In this document: in pieces, positions 23,431 to 32,891 of the stretch
How the letters are laid out: the number at the start of each line of letters is the position of its first letter
Numbering within the stretch: the stretch's first letter is position 1
Assembly (NCBI GenBank): GCA_934446355.1
Contig: CAKSEC010000001.1
Span: 124,001 to 188,000, forward strand
Direction: 5' to 3'
Length of the DNA: 64,000 nucleotides
Source of the DNA: an uncultured Oscillospiraceae bacterium
GTDB lineage: Bacteria; Bacillota; Clostridia; Oscillospirales; Ruminococcaceae
Translations under genes and position numbers: made by a program
The notes under the pieces: generated by a model
The model's database searches: none
What the model saw: the letters and a program-made list of their open reading frames with translations, nothing else
Told to the model about the DNA's origin: nothing

Positions 23431-24870
23431 ATGTCAAGAGATTATTCCACCTACGAAAGCCCATTCTGCACCCGCTATGCAAGCAAGGAGATGCAGTACA
23501 TCTTCTCCGCAGACAAGAAATTCTCGACATGGAGGCGCCTGTGGGTGGCTCTTGCACGCGGCGAGATGAAGCTTGGCCTGCCCGTAACTCAGGAGCAGGT
23601 CGACGAACTCGAAGCGCACATCACCGACATCAACTACGCCGTTGCCGAGGAGCGTGAAAAGCTGGTACGCCACGACGTAATGTCCCATGTATACGCCTAT
23701 GGTCAGCAGTGCCCCAAGGCAAAGGGCATAATCCACCTCGGCGCTACTTCCTGCTATGTCGGCGACAACACCGACGTTATAGTCATGCGTGACGCGCTTC
23801 AGCTTGTAAAGAAAAAGCTGCTCAACGTCATCAACAATCTTGCAGGCTTTGCTAAAGAACACAAGGACCAGCCCTGCCTTGCCTACACACACCTCCAGCC
23901 GGCGCAGCTTACCACCGTCGGCAAGCGTGCGACCCTGTGGATAAACGAACTCATGATGGACTATGAGGAAGTGGAATACCGCATAGCGAACCTGAAGCTT
24001 CTCGGTCAGAAGGGCACGACAGGCACTCAGGCAAGCTTCATGGAACTTTTCAAGGGCGACAGCGCAAAGATAAAGGCGCTTGAAAAGTCCATTGCCGAGG
24101 AAATGGGCTTTGATTCCTGCGTCCCCGTCAGCGGTCAGACCTATTCCAGAAAGATGGACAGTCAGGTGCTGGCGACCCTCGGCGGTATCGCACAGAGCTG
24201 CTCCAAATTCAGCAACGACCTGCGTATCCTCGCAAACTTCAAGGAGATGGAAGAGCCGTTCGAGAAAAACCAGATAGGCTCTTCCGCAATGCCCTATAAG
24301 CGCAACCCGATGAGAGCCGAGCGTATCACATCTCTTGCAAGATACGTCATGATAGACACGCTCAACCCCGCATTCACCGCCGGCACACAGTGGTTCGAGA
24401 GAACGCTCGACGACAGCGCAAACAAGCGTATTTCCGTTGCAGAGGGCTTCCTCGGGGTTGACGCTATCCTCAATATAATGATAAACATTACCAACGGACT
24501 CGTTGTATATCCCAAGGTCGTAGAGCAGCGTGTAATGCGTGAGCTGCCCTTTATGGCGACCGAAAACATCATGATGCGCGCAGTAGAAAAGGGCGGCGAC
24601 CGTCAGGTGCTCCACGAGGCACTGCGCCAGCACAGCATTGCCGCAGCAGCAGTGGTAAAGGAACAGGGCGGCGAAAACGACCTTGTAAAGCGTATCGCAG
24701 CAGACCCGCTGTTCAAGATTACCGAGGAAGAAATAATGTCCGTGCTGAAACCCGCAAACTACACCGGCCGTGCTCCCCAGCAGACCGAGGAATTCCTGCA
24801 GGAATGCGTATTCCCCGTGCTTGAAAAGAACAAGGAACTTCTCGGCGAACACGTTGAACTGAGCGTATAA
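23431..24870 (+). CDS. purB: Adenylosuccinate lyase
   Basis: The 479-residue enzyme of the fumarase/aspartase superfamily cleaves adenylosuccinate and SAICAR in purine synthesis. Motifs present are LGATSCYVGDNTD, the AYTHLQPAQLTTVGKR segment with the catalytic His, and the signature GSSAMPYKRNPMRAE whose flexible loop carries the catalytic Ser. Length and motifs resemble the longer, eukaryote-like PurB form found in many Clostridia. The start is ATG 23431 behind AAAAGGAGA; an in-frame extension upstream runs through the repeat and is not real coding. It is first gene of the operon with recJ and rel. Confidence 0.95.
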   Translation: MSRDYSTYESPFCTRYASKEMQYIFSADKKFSTWRRLWVALARGEMKLGLPVTQEQVDELEAHITDINYAVAEEREKLVRHDVMSHVYAYGQQCPKAKGIIHLGATSCYVGDNTDVIVMRDALQLVKKKLLNVINNLAGFAKEHKDQPCLAYTHLQPAQLTTVGKRATLWINELMMDYEEVEYRIANLKLLGQKGTTGTQASFMELFKGDSAKIKALEKSIAEEMGFDSCVPVSGQTYSRKMDSQVLATLGGIAQSCSKFSNDLRILANFKEMEEPFEKNQIGSSAMPYKRNPMRAERITSLARYVMIDTLNPAFTAGTQWFERTLDDSANKRISVAEGFLGVDAILNIMINITNGLVVYPKVVEQRVMRELPFMATENIMMRAVEKGGDRQVLHEALRQHSIAAAAVVKEQGGENDLVKRIAADPLFKITEEEIMSVLKPANYTGRAPQQTEEFLQECVFPVLEKNKELLGEHVELSV

Positions 24871-24892
24871 TTCCTGACAGGAGCATCGGCAA

Positions 24893-26920
24893 TTGAAGAA
24901 ATGGCTTTGTGCGGATATTTCCGCAGAAAATAACGAGATCACCCGCCAGTTCGGAGAACTTCTCGGCGGGGTGATGCTCAGCCGAGGGATAAACACCCTC
25001 GACCGTGCAAAGGAGTTTTTCGGCTGCAGCAGTCTTTCAGACCCGCTTTTGATGAAAGACATGGAGCAGGCGGCCGAAATTATCCGTCAGGCGCTTGACG
25101 AGGGCAAAAAGATAACCGTCTACGGCGATTACGACTGCGACGGCGTGACCTCCACGGCAATGCTGTTCGGCTACCTTGACGCAATGGGTGCGGACGCAGA
25201 TTATTACATACCCGACCGCAGCGAGGGCTACGGCATGAACACCGAAGCCCTCCGCCGTATCCTCGACAACGGAACGCAGCTTGTGATAACCGTTGACAAC
25301 GGCATATCCGCTATCGAGGAAGCCCGCTTTATCCGTGAGCGGGGAGCGCAGCTCATCATAACCGACCATCATCAGCCCCCGCAGGAACTGCCGGTATGCG
25401 AAGCGTGCGTGAATCCCCACCGCGCCGACGATAACTCGCCTTTCAAGGATCTGTGCGGCGCCGGCGTAGTGCTGAAGCTGCTGTGCGCTCTTGAGGAGGA
25501 CGAGGACTTCGTCATGGAACAGTATGCGGAACTTGCCGCAGTCGGCACGATAGGCGATATTATGCCGCTTATCGGCGAAAACAGGTATATCGTCCGCAGA
25601 GGGCTCGAAAATATCCACAGCAGCCAGAATCTCGGACTGGAACGTCTTTTGAAAAGCGCAGGCATTACGCCCGAACAGGCAGATTCATCAAGCCTTGCAT
25701 ATTCAGTCTGCCCAAGGCTCAACGCCGCAGGAAGAATGGCGGCAGCAGACAAGGCTGTGCAGCTTCTGCTGACCGACAGTCCGGAGAATGCGGGGCTTCT
25801 GTGCGAGGAACTGAACCTGCTCAACACACAGCGTCGCACCGAGGAATCCAAGATAATGGAGGACGTAGAACGCCAGCTTGAAAAAGACCCCTTCCGCCTG
25901 AAAGAGCGTGTGCTTGTGGTCAGCGGCGAGGGCTGGCACCACGGCGTTATCGGCATTGTCAGCGCAAGGCTGCTCGAAAAATACGGAAAGCCGGTGTTCG
26001 TGATATCGATCGAGCCGGACGGCGAAGCAAGAGGCTCCGCCCGCGGTATCGACGGCTTCTCGGTATACAAGCTGCTTGAACGCTGCAGCCGTGTCCTGAC
26101 AAAATTCGGCGGACATCTCAAAGCGGGCGGATTCTCGCTTCCCGCCGGCAGCGTTGAGGACTTCCGGCAGATGGCGTATGCGTTCTGCCGTGAATGCTAC
26201 CCCAAAATGCCTGACTATACCGTGAACGCAGATATCGAGGTGACTGGCGACAAGCTGACAGAGGAATCGCTGAACAGTCTTTCTCAGCTTGAACCGTGCG
26301 GCGAGGGCAACAACAAGCCGGTGTTCCTGCTGAAAAACTGCGTCGTGATATCCAAGCGCCCCCTGAAAGAGGGCAAATACACAAGCTTTGAACTTTCCAG
26401 CGGCGGCGCAAAGCTGAAAGCGCTGTGCTTCGGCATTCCGTTTGCGAAATTCCACCCGGAGCAGGGCAGCACGGTGGATATAATAGCCACCGCCGAGCTG
26501 AACGAGTTTCGGGGCGAAAAGTCGGTGAATCTTAAGGTGCAGGAACTGCGCCCGTCCGGCTTCCGCGAGGACAGATTCTTCGCCGCACAGCGCACCTATG
26601 AGCAGATATCACGGGGCGAGGGCTGCGACAGCCGCCTTGCTCCGAGGGTTATCCCCGACCGTGAAGCGCTCAAGGCGGTGTACGACCTGCTGCGCCGTCA
26701 CGGCGGAATGATGTCCGCAGAGGAGATGTGCATATATGGCGGCGGCGACCTTAACTACTGTATGCTGCGCATTGCGCTGGACGCATTCGCCGCAGCAGGC
26801 ATGGCGGAACTTTCCGCAGACGCCGCAGTGGTAAGGCTTATTCCGGTAAAGACAAAGACAGATATAGTGTCGGTGGGATTTCTGGCGGAACTTCGCCGCA
26901 GTCTTACCGCACAGCAATAA
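24893..26920 (+). CDS. recJ: Single-strand-specific exonuclease RecJ (TTG start)
   Basis: The 675-residue protein degrades single-stranded DNA 5' to 3' in recombination and mismatch repair. DHH-family motifs are clear: VYGDYDCDGVTSTA (motif I), VITVDNG (motif II), IITDHHQPP (the DHH motif) and GAGVVLKLL. DHHA1 follows with GHLKAGGFSLP, then an OB-fold (about 450-560). The C-terminal 110 residues are extra. The start is TTG 24893 behind AGGAG; no ATG lies near. It follows purB by 22 nt. Confidence 0.93.
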   Translation: MKKWLCADISAENNEITRQFGELLGGVMLSRGINTLDRAKEFFGCSSLSDPLLMKDMEQAAEIIRQALDEGKKITVYGDYDCDGVTSTAMLFGYLDAMGADADYYIPDRSEGYGMNTEALRRILDNGTQLVITVDNGISAIEEARFIRERGAQLIITDHHQPPQELPVCEACVNPHRADDNSPFKDLCGAGVVLKLLCALEEDEDFVMEQYAELAAVGTIGDIMPLIGENRYIVRRGLENIHSSQNLGLERLLKSAGITPEQADSSSLAYSVCPRLNAAGRMAAADKAVQLLLTDSPENAGLLCEELNLLNTQRRTEESKIMEDVERQLEKDPFRLKERVLVVSGEGWHHGVIGIVSARLLEKYGKPVFVISIEPDGEARGSARGIDGFSVYKLLERCSRVLTKFGGHLKAGGFSLPAGSVEDFRQMAYAFCRECYPKMPDYTVNADIEVTGDKLTEESLNSLSQLEPCGEGNNKPVFLLKNCVVISKRPLKEGKYTSFELSSGGAKLKALCFGIPFAKFHPEQGSTVDIIATAELNEFRGEKSVNLKVQELRPSGFREDRFFAAQRTYEQISRGEGCDSRLAPRVIPDREALKAVYDLLRRHGGMMSAEEMCIYGGGDLNYCMLRIALDAFAAAGMAELSADAAVVRLIPVKTKTDIVSVGFLAELRRSLTAQQ

Positions 26921-26973
26921 ACGGGGCGGAAAATGATCAGTCGGCGTGATCGACGTGAAGGGTGGTTTACAGC

Positions 26974-29184
26974 ATGAACAGTTCAACAGGGTCTGCTGCG
27001 CAGGAGGTGAAGACCTTTGGGCAGCTTGAAGAAAAGATAAGGGCAAGCGAAAAGCCCTATGACATTGCCAAAATAACTGCGGCATACGAGGTCGCAGAAA
27101 AGGCGCACGAGGGACAGAAGCGTACCTCCGGCGACCCGTATATTACTCACCCGCTCGCAGTCGCTGCGATACTCCTCGACTACTGCATGGACACCGACAC
27201 CATCTGTGCCGCTCTCCTGCACGACACTGTCGAGGACACCGACGTCACCCTTGACGAACTTCGCAAGAAATTCGGCGACGATGTTGCGCTGATGGTGGAC
27301 GGAGTGACCAAAATTGGTCTTGTGCCGCTGAACTCCAAGGAGGAGCAGCAGGCGGAGAATATCCGAAAGATACTCATGGCGATGTCCAAGGATATCCGCG
27401 TCATAATCATCAAGCTTGCCGACCGCCTGCACAATATGCGCACGCTCACCGCAAGACCTCCCGAAAAGCAGCGCAAGACTTCGCTCGAAACGATGAATTT
27501 CTACGCCCCGATAGCCCACCGCCTTGGTATGAGCGACGTCAAGGAGGAAATGGAGGACATCGCTATCCATTACCTTGACCCATACGGCTGCAAGGAAGTC
27601 GAGGAGCAGATAGCCCTTCACAAGGAAGAGCGTGACGCATTCATCGAGAGCATTAAAAAGCGTATCAGAGAGCGCATTTCAGACATCAAGCCCGACCCGA
27701 TAATCGAGGGCAGAGTGAAGTCGATATACAGTATCTACAAAAAAGTATATGTCAAGAACAAGCGCTTTGACGAAATATACGATATCTACGCCGTGCGTGT
27801 TATCGTGCAGTCAGTTATTGAATGCTACAACGTGCTTGGCGTGATACACGATATGTTCCGCCCGATACCCTACCGCTTCAAGGACTACATCGCAACGCCG
27901 AAACCCAACCGCTATCAGTCGCTGCACACCACCGTTATCGGCAGGGAGGGCATTCCGTTCGAGGTGCAGATACGCACCGTGGAAATGCACAACACCGCCC
28001 AGTACGGCGTTGCGGCGCACTGGAAGTACAAAGCCGGCATTTCCGGCAACGTGTCCGGCGAAAAGCGTTTCGACTGGATACGCCAGCTTCTCGAAAGACA
28101 GCAGGAAGCCGACGATGTTGAAGCGATAGCCGACGCCATCAAGACTGACCTCGCACAGGACGAGGTATTCGCATTCACCCCCAAGGGCGACGTTATCTCG
28201 CTGCCCGTCGGTGCGACCGTGCTTGATTTTGCATACTCTATCCACACGCAGGTCGGCAACAAGATGACCGGCGCAAAGGTCGGCGGCAGAATGGTCAGCT
28301 TCGATTATGAGATAAAGACCGGCGATATCGTCGAGATCCTAACCTCCGGTTCGCCGAATTACGGACCCAACAGAAACTGGCTCGACATAGCCCGCACTAC
28401 CGAAGCAAAAAGCAAAATACGCAGCTGGTTCAAGAAAGAATGCCGTGAAGAAAACATTGAGCGCGGCAGGACAGAACTTGAACACGAGTTCCGCAGAAAC
28501 GGCATAAATATCACGCCTGAACTGCTGCGCTCCGTTGCGCAGCGTCAGCGAATCGGCTCGGTGGACGACCTTTACGCTGCGATAGGATACGGCGGCGTGT
28601 CCCTGTCCAAGATAATCCAGCGCATAAAGGAAGATCAGCTCCGCAGCCACAAGGAGCAGCAGACGATTCAGGCTGCCGCCTCCGACCCGACGGACGCCAT
28701 CAGCGAAAGCAACCGCCGCAGCCGCAGAAAGGGCATAATCATCGAGGGCGTGGACAACTGCCTTGTGAAATTCGCACAGTGCTGCAATCCTCTGCCCGGC
28801 GACCCGATAATCGGCTTCGTGACAAGGGGATTCGGCGTGTCTATCCATAAGCAGGACTGCATAAACGTCGTCAACAACATGGACAACCCCGACAACAAGG
28901 ACCGCTGGATAAAGGCAAGCTGGGCGGGCGTGGACGATTCCACCTACCGTGCGACCATTGACGTTATCGCAGAGGACAGGATATCCATTTTCGCCGATAT
29001 AACCACCGCCATAGCAGCCAATCATATCCCGCTGCATGAACTTAATGCGCACCACCTCAAAAACGGCAACACGAATCTTGTCGTGACTGTCGAGATAGCC
29101 GGAATGGAGCAGCTTTCCAACGTCATGACAAGGCTGCAGAAGATTCCCGGCGTTATCTCGGTAGAGCGCACCGGAAAGCAGTAA
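26974..29184 (+). CDS. rel: Bifunctional (p)ppGpp synthetase/hydrolase Rel (RelA/SpoT)
   Basis: The 736-residue, full-length Rel controls the stringent response. An intact HD hydrolase domain has HPLAVAAILL and LLHDTVEDTDV. The synthetase domain has PYRFKDYIATPKPNRYQSLHTTV and EVQIRT. A TGS domain (VFAFTPKGDVISLPVGATVLDFAY), a conserved Cys region (FAQCCNPLPGDPIIGFVTRG) and a C-terminal ACT domain follow. Both activities look intact. I start at ATG 26974, 8 nt behind AAGGGTGG; GTG 26962 is four codons earlier and lacks that spacing. Rel after recJ is a common Firmicutes arrangement. Confidence 0.95.
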   Translation: MNSSTGSAAQEVKTFGQLEEKIRASEKPYDIAKITAAYEVAEKAHEGQKRTSGDPYITHPLAVAAILLDYCMDTDTICAALLHDTVEDTDVTLDELRKKFGDDVALMVDGVTKIGLVPLNSKEEQQAENIRKILMAMSKDIRVIIIKLADRLHNMRTLTARPPEKQRKTSLETMNFYAPIAHRLGMSDVKEEMEDIAIHYLDPYGCKEVEEQIALHKEERDAFIESIKKRIRERISDIKPDPIIEGRVKSIYSIYKKVYVKNKRFDEIYDIYAVRVIVQSVIECYNVLGVIHDMFRPIPYRFKDYIATPKPNRYQSLHTTVIGREGIPFEVQIRTVEMHNTAQYGVAAHWKYKAGISGNVSGEKRFDWIRQLLERQQEADDVEAIADAIKTDLAQDEVFAFTPKGDVISLPVGATVLDFAYSIHTQVGNKMTGAKVGGRMVSFDYEIKTGDIVEILTSGSPNYGPNRNWLDIARTTEAKSKIRSWFKKECREENIERGRTELEHEFRRNGINITPELLRSVAQRQRIGSVDDLYAAIGYGGVSLSKIIQRIKEDQLRSHKEQQTIQAAASDPTDAISESNRRSRRKGIIIEGVDNCLVKFAQCCNPLPGDPIIGFVTRGFGVSIHKQDCINVVNNMDNPDNKDRWIKASWAGVDDSTYRATIDVIAEDRISIFADITTAIAANHIPLHELNAHHLKNGNTNLVVTVEIAGMEQLSNVMTRLQKIPGVISVERTGKQ

Positions 29185-29196
29185 CGGAGGGTAAAT

Positions 29197-29832
29197 ATGC
29201 AGATATATCAGCTTCCTCTCGGCGCATTGCAGACCAATTGCTACATCATCGCCGGCAATGACGGACGTGCCGTGGTCATTGACCCCGCCTCCGTCACAGA
29301 AGTCGAGATGTTCGTGAATACTCACGGCCTGACCATTGGCACTATCATCATAACTCACGGCCACTACGACCATTTCGCAGGCGCTGCGACGCTTCAGCAG
29401 AAAACCGGCGCACGTATCCTCGCCAGCGCACCCGACGCAGAGATGTACTCCAGTGCCGCAAAAAGCTGGGCTGATTTCATGCCGGTAAGCTTCCAGCCCA
29501 TAAAGCCGGACTTGCTTTTCTCCGATGGTGAAAGCTTCACCGCCGAGGGGCTTTCGCTCCGTGTAATGGCTGCACCCGGTCATACTGCGGGAAGCTGCCT
29601 GCTTTTCCTTGAAAACGAGGGCGAAACCGTGATATTCTGCGGAGATGTGATATTCGCCGGCGCAGTCGGCAGAACTGACGGCTTCTCCGGAAACACCCGC
29701 CAGATGCTTGACAGCCTTGAAAAAATAGCGCAGCTTCCGGGCGACTATAAGATATACCCCGGCCACGGGAGCACCACCACGCTTTCATACGAGCTTGACA
29801 ATAACCCGTATCTCGGAAGATACCGGGCGTAA
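29197..29832 (+). CDS. Metallo-beta-lactamase-fold hydrolase (glyoxalase II-like)
   Basis: The 211-residue protein has the MBL metal motif THGHYDH near residues 55-61, then APGHTAGS, FCGDVIF and a final GHG, so all metal ligands are present. This small MBL type often follows rel in Firmicutes and is annotated as hydroxyacylglutathione hydrolase-like; the true substrate is unknown. It lies 12 nt after rel behind GGAGGG. Confidence 0.88.
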   Translation: MQIYQLPLGALQTNCYIIAGNDGRAVVIDPASVTEVEMFVNTHGLTIGTIIITHGHYDHFAGAATLQQKTGARILASAPDAEMYSSAAKSWADFMPVSFQPIKPDLLFSDGESFTAEGLSLRVMAAPGHTAGSCLLFLENEGETVIFCGDVIFAGAVGRTDGFSGNTRQMLDSLEKIAQLPGDYKIYPGHGSTTTLSYELDNNPYLGRYRA

Positions 29833-29847
29833 TAAGGAGGAGCGAAC

Positions 29848-31302
29848 ATGATAACCGAGCAGAACTGCACCATGCTGTGCGATTTTTATCAGCTTACAAT
29901 GGGCAACGGATATTACCGAACAAAGCACGCAGATCGTATCGCATACTTCGACGTGTTTTTCCGCAGAGTGCCTGACGGCGGCGGCTATGCGATATGCGCA
30001 GGTCTTGAACAGGTTATAGGCTATATTCAGGGACTGCACTTCACCGAGGAAGATATAAGCTATCTTCGCAGCAAGGGCATTTTCGGCGAGGATTTTCTCA
30101 ATTATCTGCGGAATTTCCGCTTCACCGGAGATATATGGGCAGTTCCTGAGGGCACGCCGGTGTTCCCGTCCGAGCCGCTGCTGACGGTCAGAGCGCCCGC
30201 TATTCAGGCTCAGCTTATCGAAACCATGCTCCTGCTCCTCATAAACCACCAGTCGCTTATCGCAACAAAGGCAAACAGGATAGTTCGTGCCGCTCAGGGC
30301 AGAGCCATTTCCGAATTCGGCTCACGCAGGGCGCAGGGCGCAAGCGGCGCAGTGCTTGGCGCAAGGGCTGCATATATCGGCGGCTGCGCAGGAACGGCGT
30401 GCGTGCTTGCAGACGAACTTTACGGCGTACCTGCAACAGGAACGATGGCGCACAGCTGGGTGCAGATGTTCGACACCGAACTTGAAGCCTTTGAAAGCTA
30501 CTGCCGCACCTACCCCGATTCCTCAACGCTGCTGGTAGATACCTACAATGTGCTGAAAAGCGGCGTACCCAATGCGATAAAGGCGTTCGACAACGTTCTG
30601 AAGCCAATGGGAAAGCGCCCCTGCGGCATTCGCCTTGATTCGGGAGATATCGCCTATCTTTCCGTTGAAGCCCGCAAAATGCTTGACGAAGCCGGCTACC
30701 CCGACTGCAAGATAGTCGCTTCCAACAGCCTTGACGAAAGACTGATAACCGATCTGCTGCGGCAGGGCGCCGCCATCGACCTTTTCGGCGTGGGCGAGCG
30801 GCTGATAACCGCCAGCAGCGAGCCTGTTTTCGGCGGAGTGTACAAGCTTGCCGCAGTCGAGGAAAACGGCGTGATAACCCCCAAAATAAAAATATCCGAG
30901 AACGTCAGCAAGATAACCAATCCGCATTACAAGAAGCTTTACCGCCTTTACAGCAACGATTCCGGAAAGGCTATCGCCGACCAGCTGTGCGTTTATGACG
31001 AAGCTATCGACTGCACAAAGCCGCTGACGATATTCGACCCGGACTACACATGGAAGAAGAAAACGCTCACCGATTTCACCGCAAGAGAACTGCAGGTGCA
31101 GATATTCCGCAGCGGCGAGCTGGTCTACGAAAAGCCCTCCCTCAGCGAGATACGCAGCTACTGCGCACAGCAGATGGACACCCTCTGGGACGAGGTGCTG
31201 AGATTCGAGAATCCGCATAATTATTACGTTGACCTGTCAGAGAAGCTCTGGAGCATAAAGCACGCGCTTCTCGACAGCGAGGGCAGGAGGGAGAACACTT
31301 GA
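29848..31302 (+). CDS. pncB: Nicotinate phosphoribosyltransferase
   Basis: The 484-residue enzyme converts nicotinate and PRPP to nicotinate mononucleotide in NAD salvage. It shows the family N-terminus (CTMLCDFYQLTMGNGYY), FEFGSRRA-like EFGSRRAQG, TGTMAHSWVQMF with the regulatory/catalytic His, and IRLDSGDIAYLS for the phosphoribosyl site. It matches the 480-residue Gram-positive form. AAGGAGG precedes ATG. The next gene overlaps by 4 nt. Confidence 0.95.
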   Translation: MITEQNCTMLCDFYQLTMGNGYYRTKHADRIAYFDVFFRRVPDGGGYAICAGLEQVIGYIQGLHFTEEDISYLRSKGIFGEDFLNYLRNFRFTGDIWAVPEGTPVFPSEPLLTVRAPAIQAQLIETMLLLLINHQSLIATKANRIVRAAQGRAISEFGSRRAQGASGAVLGARAAYIGGCAGTACVLADELYGVPATGTMAHSWVQMFDTELEAFESYCRTYPDSSTLLVDTYNVLKSGVPNAIKAFDNVLKPMGKRPCGIRLDSGDIAYLSVEARKMLDEAGYPDCKIVASNSLDERLITDLLRQGAAIDLFGVGERLITASSEPVFGGVYKLAAVEENGVITPKIKISENVSKITNPHYKKLYRLYSNDSGKAIADQLCVYDEAIDCTKPLTIFDPDYTWKKKTLTDFTARELQVQIFRSGELVYEKPSLSEIRSYCAQQMDTLWDEVLRFENPHNYYVDLSEKLWSIKHALLDSEGRRENT

Positions 31303-32834
31303 CGCTCTGCGACGCCGTAAAGGATTTCGGTCCGAAGGTCACCACGAATTACCGTGATACAAGATACTGCAGCTTTGCGCCGCCCGAAGAAACCATCGGA
31401 GTTATAGACCTGTCCGCAGCAAGCGACGGCAGCCGCGGTATTGCATTCCTCACCGACAGAATGCTGCTGAAGCTCGGCTCGAATATCGAGCAGGTAGGCT
31501 ATCGGGATATCCGTGTGATGGAGATACTTCCGTCCTATGAAACCCCGTTTCAGGACGAACTTTCAGTCGGCGCGCCGACCGGCAGCATACGCATTTCTGA
31601 CTGCGCGCTGAATAAATTCTTCCTGCGCCAGCTTATAAGCACCGTCTGCCGCATGAGCATAACCATGCGAGAGCCAGACCGTCAGGCATTGCTGCAGCAG
31701 CTTGCCGCTGAGGCTCACGAGCATTTTCCGGAAGCCGCGCAGATAGCGCCCGAACCAAAACCGCAGCCTGCGCCCCACCCCGTGAGGATACCCGAAGCGG
31801 CAGCGGCAGTATCAGAGATAGCTGCGGCAAAAAAGGCGGCTCTTGCCGAAGCACAGCCGTCGAATCCTATCGAAATAACGGAAGAAAAGATACAGTGGCT
31901 CAGCGGCGCACGTCCCTCTGAAAAAACCACCGAAAATCCCGCAGATAAACCCGCCGCTCCGCAGAAAACGAGCCGCTCCGACAACACCGCAAAGCCCGAA
32001 GCACCCTCTCCCGCTCCGCTCTCAAAAGAGGAAAGTATTGAGGACATGAGCCGTGAACAGACGATGAGTTTTCTTCTTGATTCCATCGCCGAGATAAATT
32101 CACAGCCCGCCGAAAGTACTCCCGCACAGCCGGAAAAGCAGCCGCAGCCCGTTCCCGCAGGCATTATCGGGGAGAAGCCCGCACCCGCTGCGCCCTCCGT
32201 ACCGCCCATACCTCCAGTACCGGATATGCCGCCGGTACCGCCTGTGCCACCCGCACCTCCCGTTCCGGATACGCCGCCAGTACCGCCTGTGCCACCCGCA
32301 CCTCCCGTTCCGGATACGCCACCGATACCGCCCATTCCGCCTGCACCACCAGCACCGGACACTCCGCCCGTATCGGCGGAAACAGCCCCACCAGAGCCGC
32401 CCGCCCCGCCGGAGCCTGTCTATCCATGGACGAAAGAGCCGGACAGCCCCGATATCTACATACAGGCGAGCCGCAAGCTGCGAGAACTTTGCGACGATGG
32501 AAAGCTGACCATGGAGCAGATAAATACGGCGGTGCGTGAACAGCTAGTTCCGGCGTCCGAAACATATTCTGCGCTCGACCCTGAGAGTTCGCCGCTTCCT
32601 GAAGCGGTCAAGAAGCGCGCACGTCAGCTTGCCGCAGCCGCAGACCGCCTGAACGACTATTTCGCATTGGGCGAGGACATCGCAGCACGTGTGATGTTCT
32701 TCATGCTGTATCAAATGCTGTCATATACCGACAGAATAGTGCAGTCGGACGACACCAAGCAGCGTCTGAATTACTTTTTCGTGCGCTTCGGCACAGCAGG
32801 AATAGTGCTATCGATGCTTGACGCAAACAACTGA
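31299..32834 (+). CDS. Unknown protein with a proline-rich repeat linker (TTG start)
   Basis: I do not recognise this 511-residue protein. Residues 1-130 form a compact beta-rich domain (IGVIDLSAASDG, IAFLTDRMLLKLG) that could be PH-like. Residues about 145-300 are Ala/Pro/Glu-rich. Residues about 305-358 are 15-residue Pro/Val repeats, and the last 130 residues are helical (YIQASRKLRELCDDGKLTMEQINTAV, RARQLAAAADRLNDYF). No signal peptide or membrane segment is seen, so it is probably cytoplasmic. TTG 31299 overlaps the pncB stop and follows AGGAGG. Its place behind rel and pncB suggests co-expression with them, but gives no function. Confidence 0.7.
   Translation: MTLCDAVKDFGPKVTTNYRDTRYCSFAPPEETIGVIDLSAASDGSRGIAFLTDRMLLKLGSNIEQVGYRDIRVMEILPSYETPFQDELSVGAPTGSIRISDCALNKFFLRQLISTVCRMSITMREPDRQALLQQLAAEAHEHFPEAAQIAPEPKPQPAPHPVRIPEAAAAVSEIAAAKKAALAEAQPSNPIEITEEKIQWLSGARPSEKTTENPADKPAAPQKTSRSDNTAKPEAPSPAPLSKEESIEDMSREQTMSFLLDSIAEINSQPAESTPAQPEKQPQPVPAGIIGEKPAPAAPSVPPIPPVPDMPPVPPVPPAPPVPDTPPVPPVPPAPPVPDTPPIPPIPPAPPAPDTPPVSAETAPPEPPAPPEPVYPWTKEPDSPDIYIQASRKLRELCDDGKLTMEQINTAVREQLVPASETYSALDPESSPLPEAVKKRARQLAAAADRLNDYFALGEDIAARVMFFMLYQMLSYTDRIVQSDDTKQRLNYFFVRFGTAGIVLSMLDANN
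32211..32372 (+). repeat. 45-bp tandem repeat coding for a Pro/Val linker
   Basis: Three 45-bp units (32211-32255, 32256-32300, 32301-32345) and a 27-bp partial fourth encode P-P-V-P-D-x-P-P-V-P-P-V-P-P-A. Units 1 and 2 are nearly identical at the DNA level, so copy number may vary between strains. Confidence 0.85.
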
Positions 32835-32891
32835 TACCCATACGGGGCTGAAGAATCTGCAGCCCCACAGTATGTTGAAAAAGTATACGTA

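Noticed and set aside
23434..25062. Open frame of 542 codons antisense to purB
   Set aside because: It is the mirror of purB and recJ coding sequence in a GC-rich codon context, matches no family, is rich in Cys and His in random order and has no ribosome binding site.
28339..29766. Open frame of 475 codons antisense to rel and the MBL gene
   Set aside because: Same reason: shadow of two well-supported genes without its own start signals.
32211..32372. Minisatellite as a non-coding element
   Set aside because: The 45-bp units keep frame and encode a regular Pro/Val linker within a long open frame.
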